NCBI GenBank assembly: GCA_030693535.1
Contig: JAUYAL010000051.1
Coordinates: 17,774-81,773, forward strand
DNA from: Methylotenera sp.
Lineage (GTDB): Bacteria; Pseudomonadota; Gammaproteobacteria; Burkholderiales; Methylophilaceae
Length of the DNA stretch: 64,000 nucleotides
Direction of reading: 5' to 3'
A program made the position numbers and the translations under genes. Positions within the stretch are counted from its first letter, which is position 1. Each line of letters starts with the position of its first letter. Below the pieces are notes generated by a model. That model saw only the letters and a list, made by a program, of their open reading frames with translations, ran no database searches and was not told where the DNA came from. This document shows, in pieces, positions 48,782 to 58,036 of this stretch.

Positions 48782-49066
48782 TTAAACAAATTTGTTTAAT
48801 AAAGTAAAAATGATGCCGCCAAATTCTTCTGCGTTTGCAACAATTTTGTTGATTTTCTCGTTCCGATCACCGGATTTTTTGACTATTTCCATTAGAGATG
48901 CGAGTTTCTTGATATCAGCAGGATCTGGAAAAAGTTTTTTTACTTCATCATCTGTCATTTTTGTAATGGAGGAGATTTCCTTAGCAAGCTTTTTGTCCGT
49001 CTTATCGCCAGCATCTTGTGCAATTTGATCAATGTTATTTTGAAATTTGTCCCAATCAATAGCCAT
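48782..49066 (-). CDS. Hypothetical protein, 94 aa
   Basis: A small, mostly helical, Lys/Asp-rich soluble protein with A-I-D-W-D-K-F-Q-N-N at its start and a hydrophobic C-terminal helix (G-G-I-I-F-T-L-L-N-K-F-V). AAGGA precedes the ATG. It lies 11 nt after the lipoprotein gene, so it is probably co-expressed. No family recognised. Confidence 0.65.
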   Translation of the reverse strand: MAIDWDKFQNNIDQIAQDAGDKTDKKLAKEISSITKMTDDEVKKLFPDPADIKKLASLMEIVKKSGDRNEKINKIVANAEEFGGIIFTLLNKFV

Positions 49067-49077
49067 AATAGTTTTCC

Positions 49078-49740
49078 TTAGTCTCGTAGTTTTTGGAGAA
49101 TATCATTAATTTTTTTACGGTAACTTTCAGCATCTTTTGTACGTTCTTCAATACTTCTTGCCGCTACAACTAATTCTGAAACTGCTTCACCTGTTTCACT
49201 AACGAAATTGTCCACTTCTTTATCTTTGATACCTATCATATCTAGATAACGTTTTCTATTTTCTTCAACTTTCGATGCGGACTGTAGAAATGAGGTAAGC
49301 GTATTATTAATGGCCAATGTTTGATCGTATTCTAATTTCAGTTTATTTTTAATCACTGACTCTAATTCGTCGAGTGGTTGGATGAGTTCAACACGTTTTT
49401 GATTTATTTTTTTTTGCAATTTTGGTCCGACGAAAATAATGAATTTCAACCTATCATTATCGTCTTGAGACTTAACGACCTGTTTCCAGACTTCATCTAC
49501 TCGAGGGTCTCCAAAAAACTCTTGAGCAAATACCGGCACCCATTCATCTTGTATAAACTCATCCACTCTTTTTCTTTTTTCAACAAAAAAAGCTTCGAGT
49601 AACCTTACATGAGATGCTTCAAGTGAAGATATCCTTGATCCCAACTGTGCCGAGAGTTCAGGAGCTTCCGATGGAATAGTTGCACATCCTGACAATGTAA
49701 TAAAACAAGAAATTGTTACAATAAAGATTAATTTGTGCAT
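49078..49740 (-). CDS. Predicted lipoprotein with long helical body
   Basis: 220 residues. A signal sequence ends in the lipobox L-S-G-C (Cys19). The rest is charged and alpha-helical with coiled-coil stretches (for example 145-215), and would face the periplasm. Together with the membrane protein upstream it may form an envelope complex. Family not recognised. Confidence 0.7.
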   Translation of the reverse strand: MHKLIFIVTISCFITLSGCATIPSEAPELSAQLGSRISSLEASHVRLLEAFFVEKRKRVDEFIQDEWVPVFAQEFFGDPRVDEVWKQVVKSQDDNDRLKFIIFVGPKLQKKINQKRVELIQPLDELESVIKNKLKLEYDQTLAINNTLTSFLQSASKVEENRKRYLDMIGIKDKEVDNFVSETGEAVSELVVAARSIEERTKDAESYRKKINDILQKLRD

Positions 49741-49798
49741 AAATTACTCCTGATAATTATCCGATTAAAGCATGCAATTGCATTTTTAATTAAATTAA

Positions 49799-50518
49799 TC
49801 ACATGGTTTCTAAAGTCAGATTCTCTTTTGGTAATATAAAAGCTTTACCATCCACCGCAACTGCAATATATAGATCAGAAGAAGCGATGACTCTACCTAT
49901 CATTATGACTTTTTCATTTTGAATAATCTTGGTGCATGCTGTTAAATCTTTTCTACTTTTAAGTGCACATTGTCCCGTGTCTTTTTTTATTTCGGCTAAG
50001 GCAGAGAGTTTTCCAGAATGTTGACCTATGAATAATGGTATTACCATGATGGATAGCAAGATAATAAGTAATAAGTAACTCATCACAATGAATAAAATGC
50101 CAGTAATTAAAGATATTGCTAAACTTTTATAAAATCTATTGTTAATAGTTCTCAACTTTCTATTTTGAAAGTCATTTTTATATAATATTTGATAAAAGAA
50201 GGCCGCCAAAATGACGTAAATAGCGGTGACTAGGATCGCTACCCAAGAATTTAATAATGATTGATAAGTGGTCCAAAATGTTTGGAAGACTCCAATTAAC
50301 GCATAGAAAAGATAATCTTGAGTAGAGTGTTGGAATAAATCAATGACCACACCATAAGTTCTCAAGTACTCTTCGATGTAGGCTCTACCTATAACATATA
50401 AAACCGGAACAGAAACTGTAAAGAGGGTAGTTGCCGCCACCCAATTGAAAGTTTTTTTATTGGTGAAATCTACAGCTGTATTGTCGGTATATTTATCATT
50501 TAAATTAGGAGAGTTCAA
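49799..50518 (-). CDS. Predicted inner-membrane protein, 239 aa
   Basis: Starts at TTG after TTAGGAGAG. Four hydrophobic segments (about 28-48, 65-85, 90-110, 130-160) are followed by a soluble C-terminal domain with two Cys (K-D-T-G-Q-C-A-L and L-T-A-C-T-K). First gene of the four-gene run that ends in the PhoD-like phosphatase. Family not recognised. Confidence 0.65.
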   Translation of the reverse strand: MNSPNLNDKYTDNTAVDFTNKKTFNWVAATTLFTVSVPVLYVIGRAYIEEYLRTYGVVIDLFQHSTQDYLFYALIGVFQTFWTTYQSLLNSWVAILVTAIYVILAAFFYQILYKNDFQNRKLRTINNRFYKSLAISLITGILFIVMSYLLLIILLSIMVIPLFIGQHSGKLSALAEIKKDTGQCALKSRKDLTACTKIIQNEKVIMIGRVIASSDLYIAVAVDGKAFILPKENLTLETM

Positions 50519-50825
50519 AATTTATCTTTCTTCGAATGCTTATTATCAAATAACTATTATGGGTTGAATAGTTATTGGATGAATGCTGCTAGTAATTTGA
50601 GAACAAAATGAATATACATGTAATAAAAAATAAGCATCTATAACTAAATTCATATAAACAGAATGACTGCTTGTTGCCGCTTAAGGACAAATCATTTAAA
50701 TCAAATACTAAACTCTCAAACTAACTTTCGGTTAAATTTTTAGTCTGATATTTCAAACATATCATCCAGAAAATGACACTATTGATCGCATAAAAACCTA
50801 GTTCGTCTTTCATTTCAAAAAATAT
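50519..50825. other. Gap between two minus-strand operons
   Basis: 307 nt of AT-rich sequence. It should contain the promoter of the membrane-protein operon and the end of the sialidase-fold gene transcript. I see no hairpin with a T tract and no clear promoter. Confidence 0.3.
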
Positions 50826-52184
50826 TTAATGAGTTCCTCGGCAAATTGACGCTAGAAAAACAGCGCCTTTTGTTGCATATAATGTTTGCAAAATACCGCT
50901 CATTTTCTGACTCAAGTTTTGTTTGGATAAATCAGTCCACGGAACAATCAAAGATTGAATGCCATGAGCAGATTCTCCTTTGGTCCAAACCAAAAGCATT
51001 CCTTGTTTGGTATATGCCATTTGCGGCACACCTACATCGCGTCCAGAACCAATTTCTGCAATCCTTTTCACTCTGCCCTTGGTGCCGTCAACGGTAACAG
51101 TGCGTAGCGCCAAGTTTACATCTTTACCGCCACTGTCAGCCGTCATCCAAGAGATCACTGCAGTATTGTCATCTTGCCAAATCAAACCTATCCGCCCCAG
51201 CGGATTGGCAGTATCAACTTCAATGGTTTTTGAAAAAGTGTGCCCACCATCTTTTGAAAAAGCCATCAAGACTTTTGGCTGATCACCAGCAGCGCTAAAC
51301 CAAGCCGCCGCAACTTGCATGCCGCGTGCAGATAAAGCGGGCCCATTCACAGGGCAACCATCAATTTTCCAATTCTCATGCCCTAATGTTTGATGACTAG
51401 ACCATTTTTCGTCACGCAAAACTGCTACTTGGTTATCGCGAATTTCTGTATCGGTTCGTCCACGCCACGCTGCAACAGGCCCAGCTGTTGTTACCGCAAC
51501 CGACGGCCAACAACAGGTACAAGTATTAGTGTCGAGAATCTGTTCTGCTTCCATGCTGCCATCAGCCTGAATGCGGGTATAACGCAACTGAAAATTGCCG
51601 GATTTTTCAGCATGACTTTTTTCTATATAATCGCGCCCATCCAGCCAGACAATCCCAGCATCGTTATTCGCAGTATTGCCATTCACTGGAAAAATTGCAG
51701 CAAAACCATGTTCTGCCGCAACGCCATCATGATGTGGCTTGCCAATATCGCGCCAAGTTAATCCTGCATCATTCGACAGCGCAAGCACAATATCGTAATC
51801 ATATGCTTTGCCACCCTCTTGTTTGACCAGCCTGTGAGATAACCAGAAGTCTTTACTAATGGGTGCGACTGAAGGGAAGTCGGCCCAATTCAAAAACCAG
51901 TTTGCGCCGCGTGCAACTTCGCCTTGGCTAATAACGTATCCATTTTTTAGCCGCACAAATTTAAGCGCAGTACCTTCTCCTACTGGCTCTACCCAACTCA
52001 TCAACACTTCATCATTGGGCAGCGTGACCAATCTGGGCAAGCGTGCGCCTTTGCTTGTCAGGCGGGCAATCTCAGTCACCTGTTGATATTGCTCAGCCGT
52101 ATTGCATGAAACTATGCAACTGACGACAAAAATGCATGCAATCAATCGTGTGAAATGACTTACTCCTACAAAGGCGGTTTTCAT
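50826..52184 (-). CDS. Exported BNR/sialidase-fold protein, probable lipoprotein
   Basis: 452 residues with an N-terminal signal segment ending I-V-S-C-N (lipobox). The body has recurring Asp-box-like turns (L-S-N-D-A-G-L-T-W-R, S-K-D-G-G-H-T-F-S) at spacing typical of six-bladed sialidase-like propellers. It contains C-T-C-C-W-P, an unusual Cys cluster that could bind metal. It lies 3 nt from the TonB-receptor gene, so the two are one transcript. A role in cargo binding or processing for the receptor is likelier than sialidase activity. Confidence 0.7.
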   Translation of the reverse strand: MKTAFVGVSHFTRLIACIFVVSCIVSCNTAEQYQQVTEIARLTSKGARLPRLVTLPNDEVLMSWVEPVGEGTALKFVRLKNGYVISQGEVARGANWFLNWADFPSVAPISKDFWLSHRLVKQEGGKAYDYDIVLALSNDAGLTWRDIGKPHHDGVAAEHGFAAIFPVNGNTANNDAGIVWLDGRDYIEKSHAEKSGNFQLRYTRIQADGSMEAEQILDTNTCTCCWPSVAVTTAGPVAAWRGRTDTEIRDNQVAVLRDEKWSSHQTLGHENWKIDGCPVNGPALSARGMQVAAAWFSAAGDQPKVLMAFSKDGGHTFSKTIEVDTANPLGRIGLIWQDDNTAVISWMTADSGGKDVNLALRTVTVDGTKGRVKRIAEIGSGRDVGVPQMAYTKQGMLLVWTKGESAHGIQSLIVPWTDLSKQNLSQKMSGILQTLYATKGAVFLASICRGTH

Positions 52185-52187
52185 ACT

Positions 52188-54272
52188 TTAAAAATCTAGC
52201 CTGATTGTTGCTGCAGCATTTGTCGGTGATGCGGGCAAATTACTGGATGTACTACGTAAATAATAAAATTTCTCATTAAATACATTGTTCACATTTAACT
52301 GCGCGGTGACTTTGGTTTTGTTCATCATAAATTTGTAGGCCGCATATAAGTCCACGGTGGTGTACTTTCCGTCACTATAACTATTGGCCGCGTCGCCATA
52401 GCGTTTACCATTACCAAACAAGCCGCCGCCGACTGAAAGCCCTAATCGCTGCGATCCGAATATGCTGTAATTTAGCCATGCACTATATTGATATTTGGGT
52501 GCATTGGGTAAGCTGTTGCCCATGTTACCTCTGCCATCTTTGGTAATTTCAGTATCGGTTAACGCAAGTGAGCCTATCGCACTTAACTTATCGGTAATCT
52601 TGCCTTGCACATCAATTTCCAAACCTTTACTTTGTGCCTCACCTATGGCTTCTGTGCGATTTGTATTCGGGTTTGGTGTCGCAATATTCGTTTTGGTTAA
52701 ATCAAACACCGCTACATTCGCATTAAAGCGACCATCCAAAACTTCCATTTTGACACCCGCTTCACATTGGCGCGCTTCTTCTGGTTTGTATAAAGTGTCT
52801 GCTTCATAATTAAATGTCATCCCAAATGATTCCGCACAATTCCCGTATAACGACAACCATTGTGCAGGTTGATATAACAAGCCGATACGTGGCGTGGTTT
52901 TACTATCGTTACGGCTGGAAATATCCGTTGGGCTTTCGTAAGCAAATGCTAAGTCCTGCTTTACGTTATCGCGCCGCATGCCGACATGCAGTTGCCACTG
53001 ATCATTAAATTTAATCTGATCTTGCGCATAAAAGCCGATACTTCGAACTTGGTAAGTACCAAAACCATCATAACTGCCTGTTAACAATGGATCTAAATTG
53101 ACACGCTGATTATTGAAAGTAAAAATATTAATCGTGTCTACAGCGCGATCAAACACGCCGAAGCTAAAATTAGTATTGATATATTCAGTGCCTATTAACA
53201 GCTTGTGTTTGATGGAACCCGTCTCAAAATCTCCTGTTAAGTTGCCCCAACTGGTGCGGCTTTTAATATGCTCTTCGCCGATATAAGTTCGGCGATTAAT
53301 ATCTGTGCCATTTGCAGCTACATTCCCAAAATACATCAGGTTTAAGTCTCTGTCTTGCACATTATTAAACACGCCTGCTGACAGTTTCCAGCCTGAATCA
53401 AACCGATAAGAGCCATTTAAATCACTACTAAAACTCTTGTAATCATCGTGGTCGTTTTGATTAAAACTGCGACTTCTTGGCACATCGGCAATCTTACCGT
53501 TCACGACTGGTACACCACGGTCGTACACTACCCGGTCACGTTGTGGTTCCAGACTTAAATTGATCTCGAGTTTATCGTTTGGTCTAAAAGCTAGCGCCAT
53601 TGGTACAACATAGCGATTACTATTAATTACATCTCGATAACTATCAGCCTGCTTCCAAGCGGCATCTACGCGATAGGTCAGTATACCTGCACCATCGATT
53701 GCACCAGTGGCGCTGGCTTCAGTACGATAAAAATCAAACATGCCGATGCTTTGCTGAAACGAATAGGTTGCATCTTTTTGCGGCTTCTTAGTCACTATAT
53801 TAATCAATCCACTTGGATCACTTGGCCCATACAACATTGAGGATGGGCCCTTCAGTACTTCTACGCGTTCAGCATTAACCAGATCAAATCTTAGCAGCGG
53901 TACACGTATGCCGTTGCGATAACCAGTAGTTGTTTGCTGAAAACCGCGAATAATATACTGCTCATTCACCCCACCATACGTATATTGTGTTTGCACGCCA
54001 CTTACGTTACGCACCACATCACCGACTGTTTGCGCGTTTTGATCACGTAATATGCTTTCGTCTACTACTTGAATCGAAAGTGGCGTTTCCATCAATGGAG
54101 TGTCTGTTTTCGTTGCACTGTTCGCAATGGGCACATAGTAAGAATGATCAAGTGACTTTTCAGTCACACTGATTTCATCCAAGTGAATGGTTTCGTTATG
54201 GTCTGCAAATGCGCTGTGTGAAAAGCCGATTGCCAATGCACTTAACACGCATAAATGTATAGATTTAATCAT
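52188..54272 (-). CDS. TonB-dependent outer-membrane receptor (siderophore type)
   Basis: 694 residues with a signal peptide ending in A-F-A. The plug domain has T-P-L-S-I-Q-V-V-D-E-S-I-L and I-I-R-G-F-Q-Q, as in FhuA/FpvA-type receptors. The barrel ends A-A-A-T-I-R-L-D-F with a terminal Phe. The likely cargo is a ferric siderophore or, given the DUF2946 neighbour, a copper complex. No Fur box that I can defend lies upstream. Confidence 0.9.
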   Translation of the reverse strand: MIKSIHLCVLSALAIGFSHSAFADHNETIHLDEISVTEKSLDHSYYVPIANSATKTDTPLMETPLSIQVVDESILRDQNAQTVGDVVRNVSGVQTQYTYGGVNEQYIIRGFQQTTTGYRNGIRVPLLRFDLVNAERVEVLKGPSSMLYGPSDPSGLINIVTKKPQKDATYSFQQSIGMFDFYRTEASATGAIDGAGILTYRVDAAWKQADSYRDVINSNRYVVPMALAFRPNDKLEINLSLEPQRDRVVYDRGVPVVNGKIADVPRSRSFNQNDHDDYKSFSSDLNGSYRFDSGWKLSAGVFNNVQDRDLNLMYFGNVAANGTDINRRTYIGEEHIKSRTSWGNLTGDFETGSIKHKLLIGTEYINTNFSFGVFDRAVDTINIFTFNNQRVNLDPLLTGSYDGFGTYQVRSIGFYAQDQIKFNDQWQLHVGMRRDNVKQDLAFAYESPTDISSRNDSKTTPRIGLLYQPAQWLSLYGNCAESFGMTFNYEADTLYKPEEARQCEAGVKMEVLDGRFNANVAVFDLTKTNIATPNPNTNRTEAIGEAQSKGLEIDVQGKITDKLSAIGSLALTDTEITKDGRGNMGNSLPNAPKYQYSAWLNYSIFGSQRLGLSVGGGLFGNGKRYGDAANSYSDGKYTTVDLYAAYKFMMNKTKVTAQLNVNNVFNEKFYYLRSTSSNLPASPTNAAATIRLDF

Positions 54273-54332
54273 TTAAAACTCCAAAAAATAGGGTTTATCG
54301 CAAACGGATTGCGACAAAGAAACGGGTAATTT

Positions 54333-54764
54333 TTAGAGCGTGTTAGGCGGGGCTTGCGAGGGAGGTGAAACGTAAGGACGATATAAAACAACTGGTGCAG
54401 CATATTGCGCAATTTGTTGTGCGGTTGCGGTTAATAGCGCAATGATTAGCGTATTAGTTGCTGGCAGACTGGTGCTTGCCACACCCTTTGAACAAAACGG
54501 GCAATGTTCTAAATGCATGGTCATGGTTTTTGACGATGATTTACTGACGACGAATTCAGTCGATAATTGTTTGCCTTTGGTTGTCAGCACTTGAATCACC
54601 ACTTTTTGGCCACTGCTTGTGCAAACTTCTTGCTTAAAGCTATTCGAATTATTTTGTTCAGCTAACGCATGCGAAATACTAGGTGCGACAGACGCAAAAA
54701 TGATTGCGAAAAGCGCAATATGATGAATAAAACGGAATAGTCTTTTCGACAACATGTCGCGCAT
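54333..54764 (-). CDS. DUF2946 protein
   Basis: 143 residues with an N-terminal hydrophobic export segment. The central motif M-H-L-E-H-C-P-F-C and the Pro-rich end (R-P-Y-V-S-P-P-S-Q-A-P-P) are typical of DUF2946, a family usually encoded beside TonB receptors and copper genes. The His/Cys motif could bind metal. It is the first gene of the three-gene operon, 60 nt ahead of the receptor gene. Confidence 0.78.
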   Translation of the reverse strand: MRDMLSKRLFRFIHHIALFAIIFASVAPSISHALAEQNNSNSFKQEVCTSSGQKVVIQVLTTKGKQLSTEFVVSKSSSKTMTMHLEHCPFCSKGVASTSLPATNTLIIALLTATAQQIAQYAAPVVLYRPYVSPPSQAPPNTL

Positions 54765-55516
54765 TGTACTTTTCTACCGTGTTGAACGCAACGTATCGTA
54801 ATAAATCCAAATAAAGATACACTCAAGTGATAATAAATTAATATTCGCATGACTGCTTAACGCCGTGTGATGTCCATGTTTTTTGGCCTAAAACAGACTT
54901 TAACTAAATCAATCCTAAAAAACAGATGGTTTTAACAGCGTTGAATGTAACTTTTAATAAAGTCTTTATATGCTAAAAATCTAACCTCACTCACTAAAGC
55001 TTCTTTACCACTTATTCCTGAATTCAAATTCATGCAGTAGTTAGAATTCTTTTGACTTCACCAACAAATAATTTACATATATATAATTCCAATACAAGAT
55101 AAATCGTGAGATGTTTTCTATTTTTCAATAAAATTATTCATCTCCAGTATTATTTCTTATTTTGATTAAACTACCAATTCAGCCTAAACCAAACACTTCT
55201 CGGTGTGCCTGGTGCTAATAATTTAGTAGTTAGCCATTCTGCTGAACTGTGTTCATAGCCGTAAGGCACCTTCAAGCATAAATTGAAGGCAAGAATGCTT
55301 TTATGCCCAGTCGAACCGCTGAGAAATACTCTTTATCAATAATTGCTCATTAATCCGTGTTTCATCAAACTGTTTTCTTTTTAAAACCTCTTAGCCAGCT
55401 ATACAAATCTCCCTTTTTTAGCAATAAAGTTGGACGTGGGATGTAAAATTGTTCCTTCATTACATTAGTTATTCAATTAAAGAGCAAGAGTCGCTAGTCA
55501 TCAATAGGAAGAAAAT
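54765..55516. other. 752-nt gap with one coding fossil
   Basis: Apart from the minus-strand remnant at 55171-55332 I see no gene. AT-rich sequence at 54800-54860 should include the promoter of the DUF2946 operon. AGGAAG before 55517 is the ribosome site of the PAP2 gene. Confidence 0.35.
55171..55332 (-). pseudogene. C-terminal remnant of a probable outer-membrane protein
   Basis: An open frame of 53 codons with no start. It contains K-V-P-Y-G-Y-E-H-S-S-A-E-W-L and ends G-T-P-R-S-V-W-F-R-L-N-W. A terminal aromatic residue after alternating hydrophobics is typical of outer-membrane barrels such as TonB receptors. It may be what is left of a second receptor. The coding look is clear; the family is a guess. 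Confidence 0.4.
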
Positions 55517-56197
55517 ATGAGTTATTTCTATGCTTGGTTTACATTGGCAATATCCGCGTTAATGATTTTAATCATAGGGCAATATAGCCAGATAGATTTA
55601 CTTGTTCAGGATTATTATTATGATCCGATATCTAAATCATTTCCTTGGAAAAATACGTGGTTCGCAAAAGACTTGATGCATACTTATCTGAAAAAACTCT
55701 TAATGTGTTTGGGATTTTTATTGTATACGTTTTTAATAGTGGATTTTCTCAAACCCTACAAAAAACTCAGCCAGAGATTAAGAGTGAGATTAAGGTTTGT
55801 AGCAGCCGCTTCAATACTCATCCCGCTCACGGTGAGCTTTATTAAGAAATTTTCTTCATTACATTGCCCTTGGGATATTGACCGATATAACGGTTATGCT
55901 CCTTTTCTAAGATTAATGGATTCCATTCCTAGTGGTTTGGAGTTAGGCGCTTGCTTTCCAGCAGGCCATGCAACTACTGGTCTGTGGTTAGCATCACTAT
56001 GTGTATTTTGGATGCCGAATAAGCCTAGAAAAGCTTTAGCAGTTTTTGCATTAGGATTACTTCTAGGTTTTATTATGGGATGGGTGCAGCAAATGCGTGG
56101 CGCGCATTTTCTATTTCATACATTATGGTCAATGTGGATAGCGAGTTTAATTATTCTTATTTTGTTGGAATACTTTAAATCCAACTATAGTCATTAG
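55517..56197 (+). CDS. PAP2-family membrane phosphatase (lipid A/undecaprenyl type)
   Basis: 226 residues with about six membrane helices. The three PAP2 motifs are K-K-F-S-S-L-H-C-P-W-D (variant motif 1), C-F-P-A-G-H-A-T-T-G and R-G-A-H-F-L-F-H-T-L-W-S. These hydrolyse lipid phosphates at the periplasmic face. PAP2 enzymes of this subtype often occur with phosphoethanolamine transferases; one lies at 62.3-63.9 kb, so lipid A remodelling is plausible. Confidence 0.88.
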   Translation: MSYFYAWFTLAISALMILIIGQYSQIDLLVQDYYYDPISKSFPWKNTWFAKDLMHTYLKKLLMCLGFLLYTFLIVDFLKPYKKLSQRLRVRLRFVAAASILIPLTVSFIKKFSSLHCPWDIDRYNGYAPFLRLMDSIPSGLELGACFPAGHATTGLWLASLCVFWMPNKPRKALAVFALGLLLGFIMGWVQQMRGAHFLFHTLWSMWIASLIILILLEYFKSNYSH

Positions 56198-56259
56198 TGT
56201 CTAAATAAAAAATTTAAGCATAAAGGAATTGTTGCTGAATTAGGTTCTGCTTTACTCAA

Positions 56260-57003
56260 TCAATATTTAGGTCGGGCATGAATATCCAGTTCATCGAAAT
56301 GGTGCATCACTGTCATGCCATTGAGAGGATTGGTAAGATAGGTTTTAATGATTTGAAACGATTCCTTGTCGATGTCAAGTTGTTGAAGACAGTCATTCAG
56401 ATAAGATGTGTTGGATTTCAACATATTAAATACTTTTAAGTAACATTCTGCTACTGTCATCCCGTAAATATCTTTTGTCGTTTTCAAAGGTTCCAGTGGG
56501 ATACTACCCCAGTAGTGTTGCATGATAATTAAATCAAACATATCTTTACTTAAACCAGCTTTATCCAATCCTCGATCAGCATTTGCTAAAAGTTTCTCCG
56601 CAAATAATGAGTTTTTTGATAAAGTCGGGACAGGTAATTCAGTATGTGCAGAATCTAGTTTAATACGTGATTCAAGAACTATTTCAAATTTTAATGGTTC
56701 ACCTTCTAGGTCGATTATTGCACGTATACCATCCCTGTCTGCACGAACCTCTCGCAACAATTTTGGAGATCCATTCCTGAATAACTTGTCAAGACTACCT
56801 CCAAAAACTGCTTCCCTTAATTCCTTATAGCCAGAGTTTGTCGAGCACATAAAATCTACATCGGTTGATAAACGATATTCATTTGTCAACAATGAAACGG
56901 CTGTTCCTCCGCCAAAAAAACAATCCATAGATTGCAGTGCATCTGAATCCATTTGTTCTAGAAGCTTAACAATCTTCAGATGACGCTCCCTGATGAGTTT
57001 CAT
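56260..57003 (-). CDS. AbiEii/AbiGii-type nucleotidyltransferase toxin
   Basis: 247 residues with the nucleotidyltransferase motif F-F-G-G-G-T-A-V-S-L-L followed by R-L-S-T-D-V-D-F, then L-F-A-E-K-L-L-A-N-A-D-R-G, typical of AbiEii proteins. These transfer nucleotides to cellular targets and halt growth after phage infection. The start overlaps the antitoxin stop by 4 nt. Confidence 0.85.
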   Translation of the reverse strand: MKLIRERHLKIVKLLEQMDSDALQSMDCFFGGGTAVSLLTNEYRLSTDVDFMCSTNSGYKELREAVFGGSLDKLFRNGSPKLLREVRADRDGIRAIIDLEGEPLKFEIVLESRIKLDSAHTELPVPTLSKNSLFAEKLLANADRGLDKAGLSKDMFDLIIMQHYWGSIPLEPLKTTKDIYGMTVAECYLKVFNMLKSNTSYLNDCLQQLDIDKESFQIIKTYLTNPLNGMTVMHHFDELDIHARPKY

Positions 57004-57455
57004 AGCATGACTCCGTTACCGAATTTCTTTGTGAGATTTTGAATTAACTTTAATTCACTAGGCTCAATATTTAAGTTGTCTATAAATTTTATATTCTTCT
57101 CGTATATATAAAAAGCATCTCGTTCTTTTAACTTCTTTTCACGGCGATCCCATAGCATCATTTTGAGTTGAGGATATTTAGACGCATCAATAGTAATGTT
57201 TCTTACACGTTTTTTTTCAGGAGCTATCGATGTAGCATTTTGATGATGCTTACCAATCTCTAGATCTAGTATTGCCATAATTTTAACAATGATATAAAGG
57301 CCGACATTTTTCCCTGATTCCAGGTCTAAAACATTTTGCCTATTAATTTGCGCCTGTTGAGCTAAATCTTCCTGAGTCAGACCAGCAGCGATTCTGTTAT
57401 TTTTAAACAGATTTGCAACTTGGATGGTTTGATTAATGTTGTTCATACCATACAT
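57000..57455 (-). CDS. HTH antitoxin paired with the AbiEii-type toxin
   Basis: 151 residues. Residues 10-75 form an XRE-type HTH (N-N-R-I-A-A-G-L-T-Q-E-D-L-A-Q-Q-A-Q-I-N-R). The rest is a basic, probably toxin-binding domain. Unlike typical AbiEi (a winged-helix protein) this is a Cro/CI-like regulator, a variant pairing seen with several AbiEii-like toxins. An internal Met at 57446 is an alternative start. Confidence 0.8.
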   Translation of the reverse strand: MYGMNNINQTIQVANLFKNNRIAAGLTQEDLAQQAQINRQNVLDLESGKNVGLYIIVKIMAILDLEIGKHHQNATSIAPEKKRVRNITIDASKYPQLKMMLWDRREKKLKERDAFYIYEKNIKFIDNLNIEPSELKLIQNLTKKFGNGVML

Positions 57456-58036
57456 TATTCATTGATTAAAGATATTTATCAAGTATAAAGTAACTTATAT
57501 CATACTTTAATTGGGTGTCCAGGGTTATTTGATTCTTTGTTTAAGCAGTTGATGCACTACTCTAAAACACTGGGAGACAATATGAACCTTAAAAAGGGTT
57601 TTATAAGAGTTATAGTTACATCAGGTGTAGTTGGAGCGACGGTTGTTGTCGCCAATGTTTTAAATCATAGGATCGCGGTGGAATTTTATAACGGTCATAT
57701 CATGATGTAGTAGGCACCAAGGTGCACCATCGCATGGTGGCGAAGCTTATAGTGCAGGTTGTCACAATGGTTCAGTTCCATATCTCTGCCATTGATTACA
57801 TAGTTAGAACTTGAAGTATATGTGGATCACCTAAGCTTTCATTGAATGAAGCTTAAATTAAATGTTGTTTAACTCGGTTACTAATCGATTCAGCTGATTT
57901 TTTCCTTACTTGCCGCAGCAGCAGTCATACGCAAACATTAGTTGAGTTATTGGGTGAATTGATTTACGTCAGAGTTGTTCCAGCACTAATCTGGAGAGAA
58001 AAATATGCATAGTGAATAATTGGTTTATGCAGACGT
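57456..58036. other. 581-nt gap with a broken small exported gene
   Basis: Contains the pseudogene at 57582-57795 and AT-rich sequence otherwise. No terminator with T tract is visible between the antitoxin (promoter side) and the P-type ATPase end. Confidence 0.35.
57582..57795 (+). pseudogene. Frameshifted small exported His/Cys-rich protein
   Basis: GGGAG precedes an ATG with a 42-codon frame (M-N-L-K-K-G-F-I-R-V, then a hydrophobic helix) that ends in TAG at 57710. In another frame the sequence continues H-Q-G-A-P-S-H-G-G-E-A-Y-S-A-G-C-H-N-G-S and ends P-Y-L-C-H at 57795. That tail recalls the G-C-H-x-x...Y-H-C-H end of small secreted YHYH-type proteins. A single frameshift would join the signal anchor to the tail. 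Confidence 0.45.

Noticed and set aside
54800..54860. Fur-box-like sequence upstream of the DUF2946-TonB operon
   Set aside because: Too many mismatches to the 19-bp consensus to report as a site.
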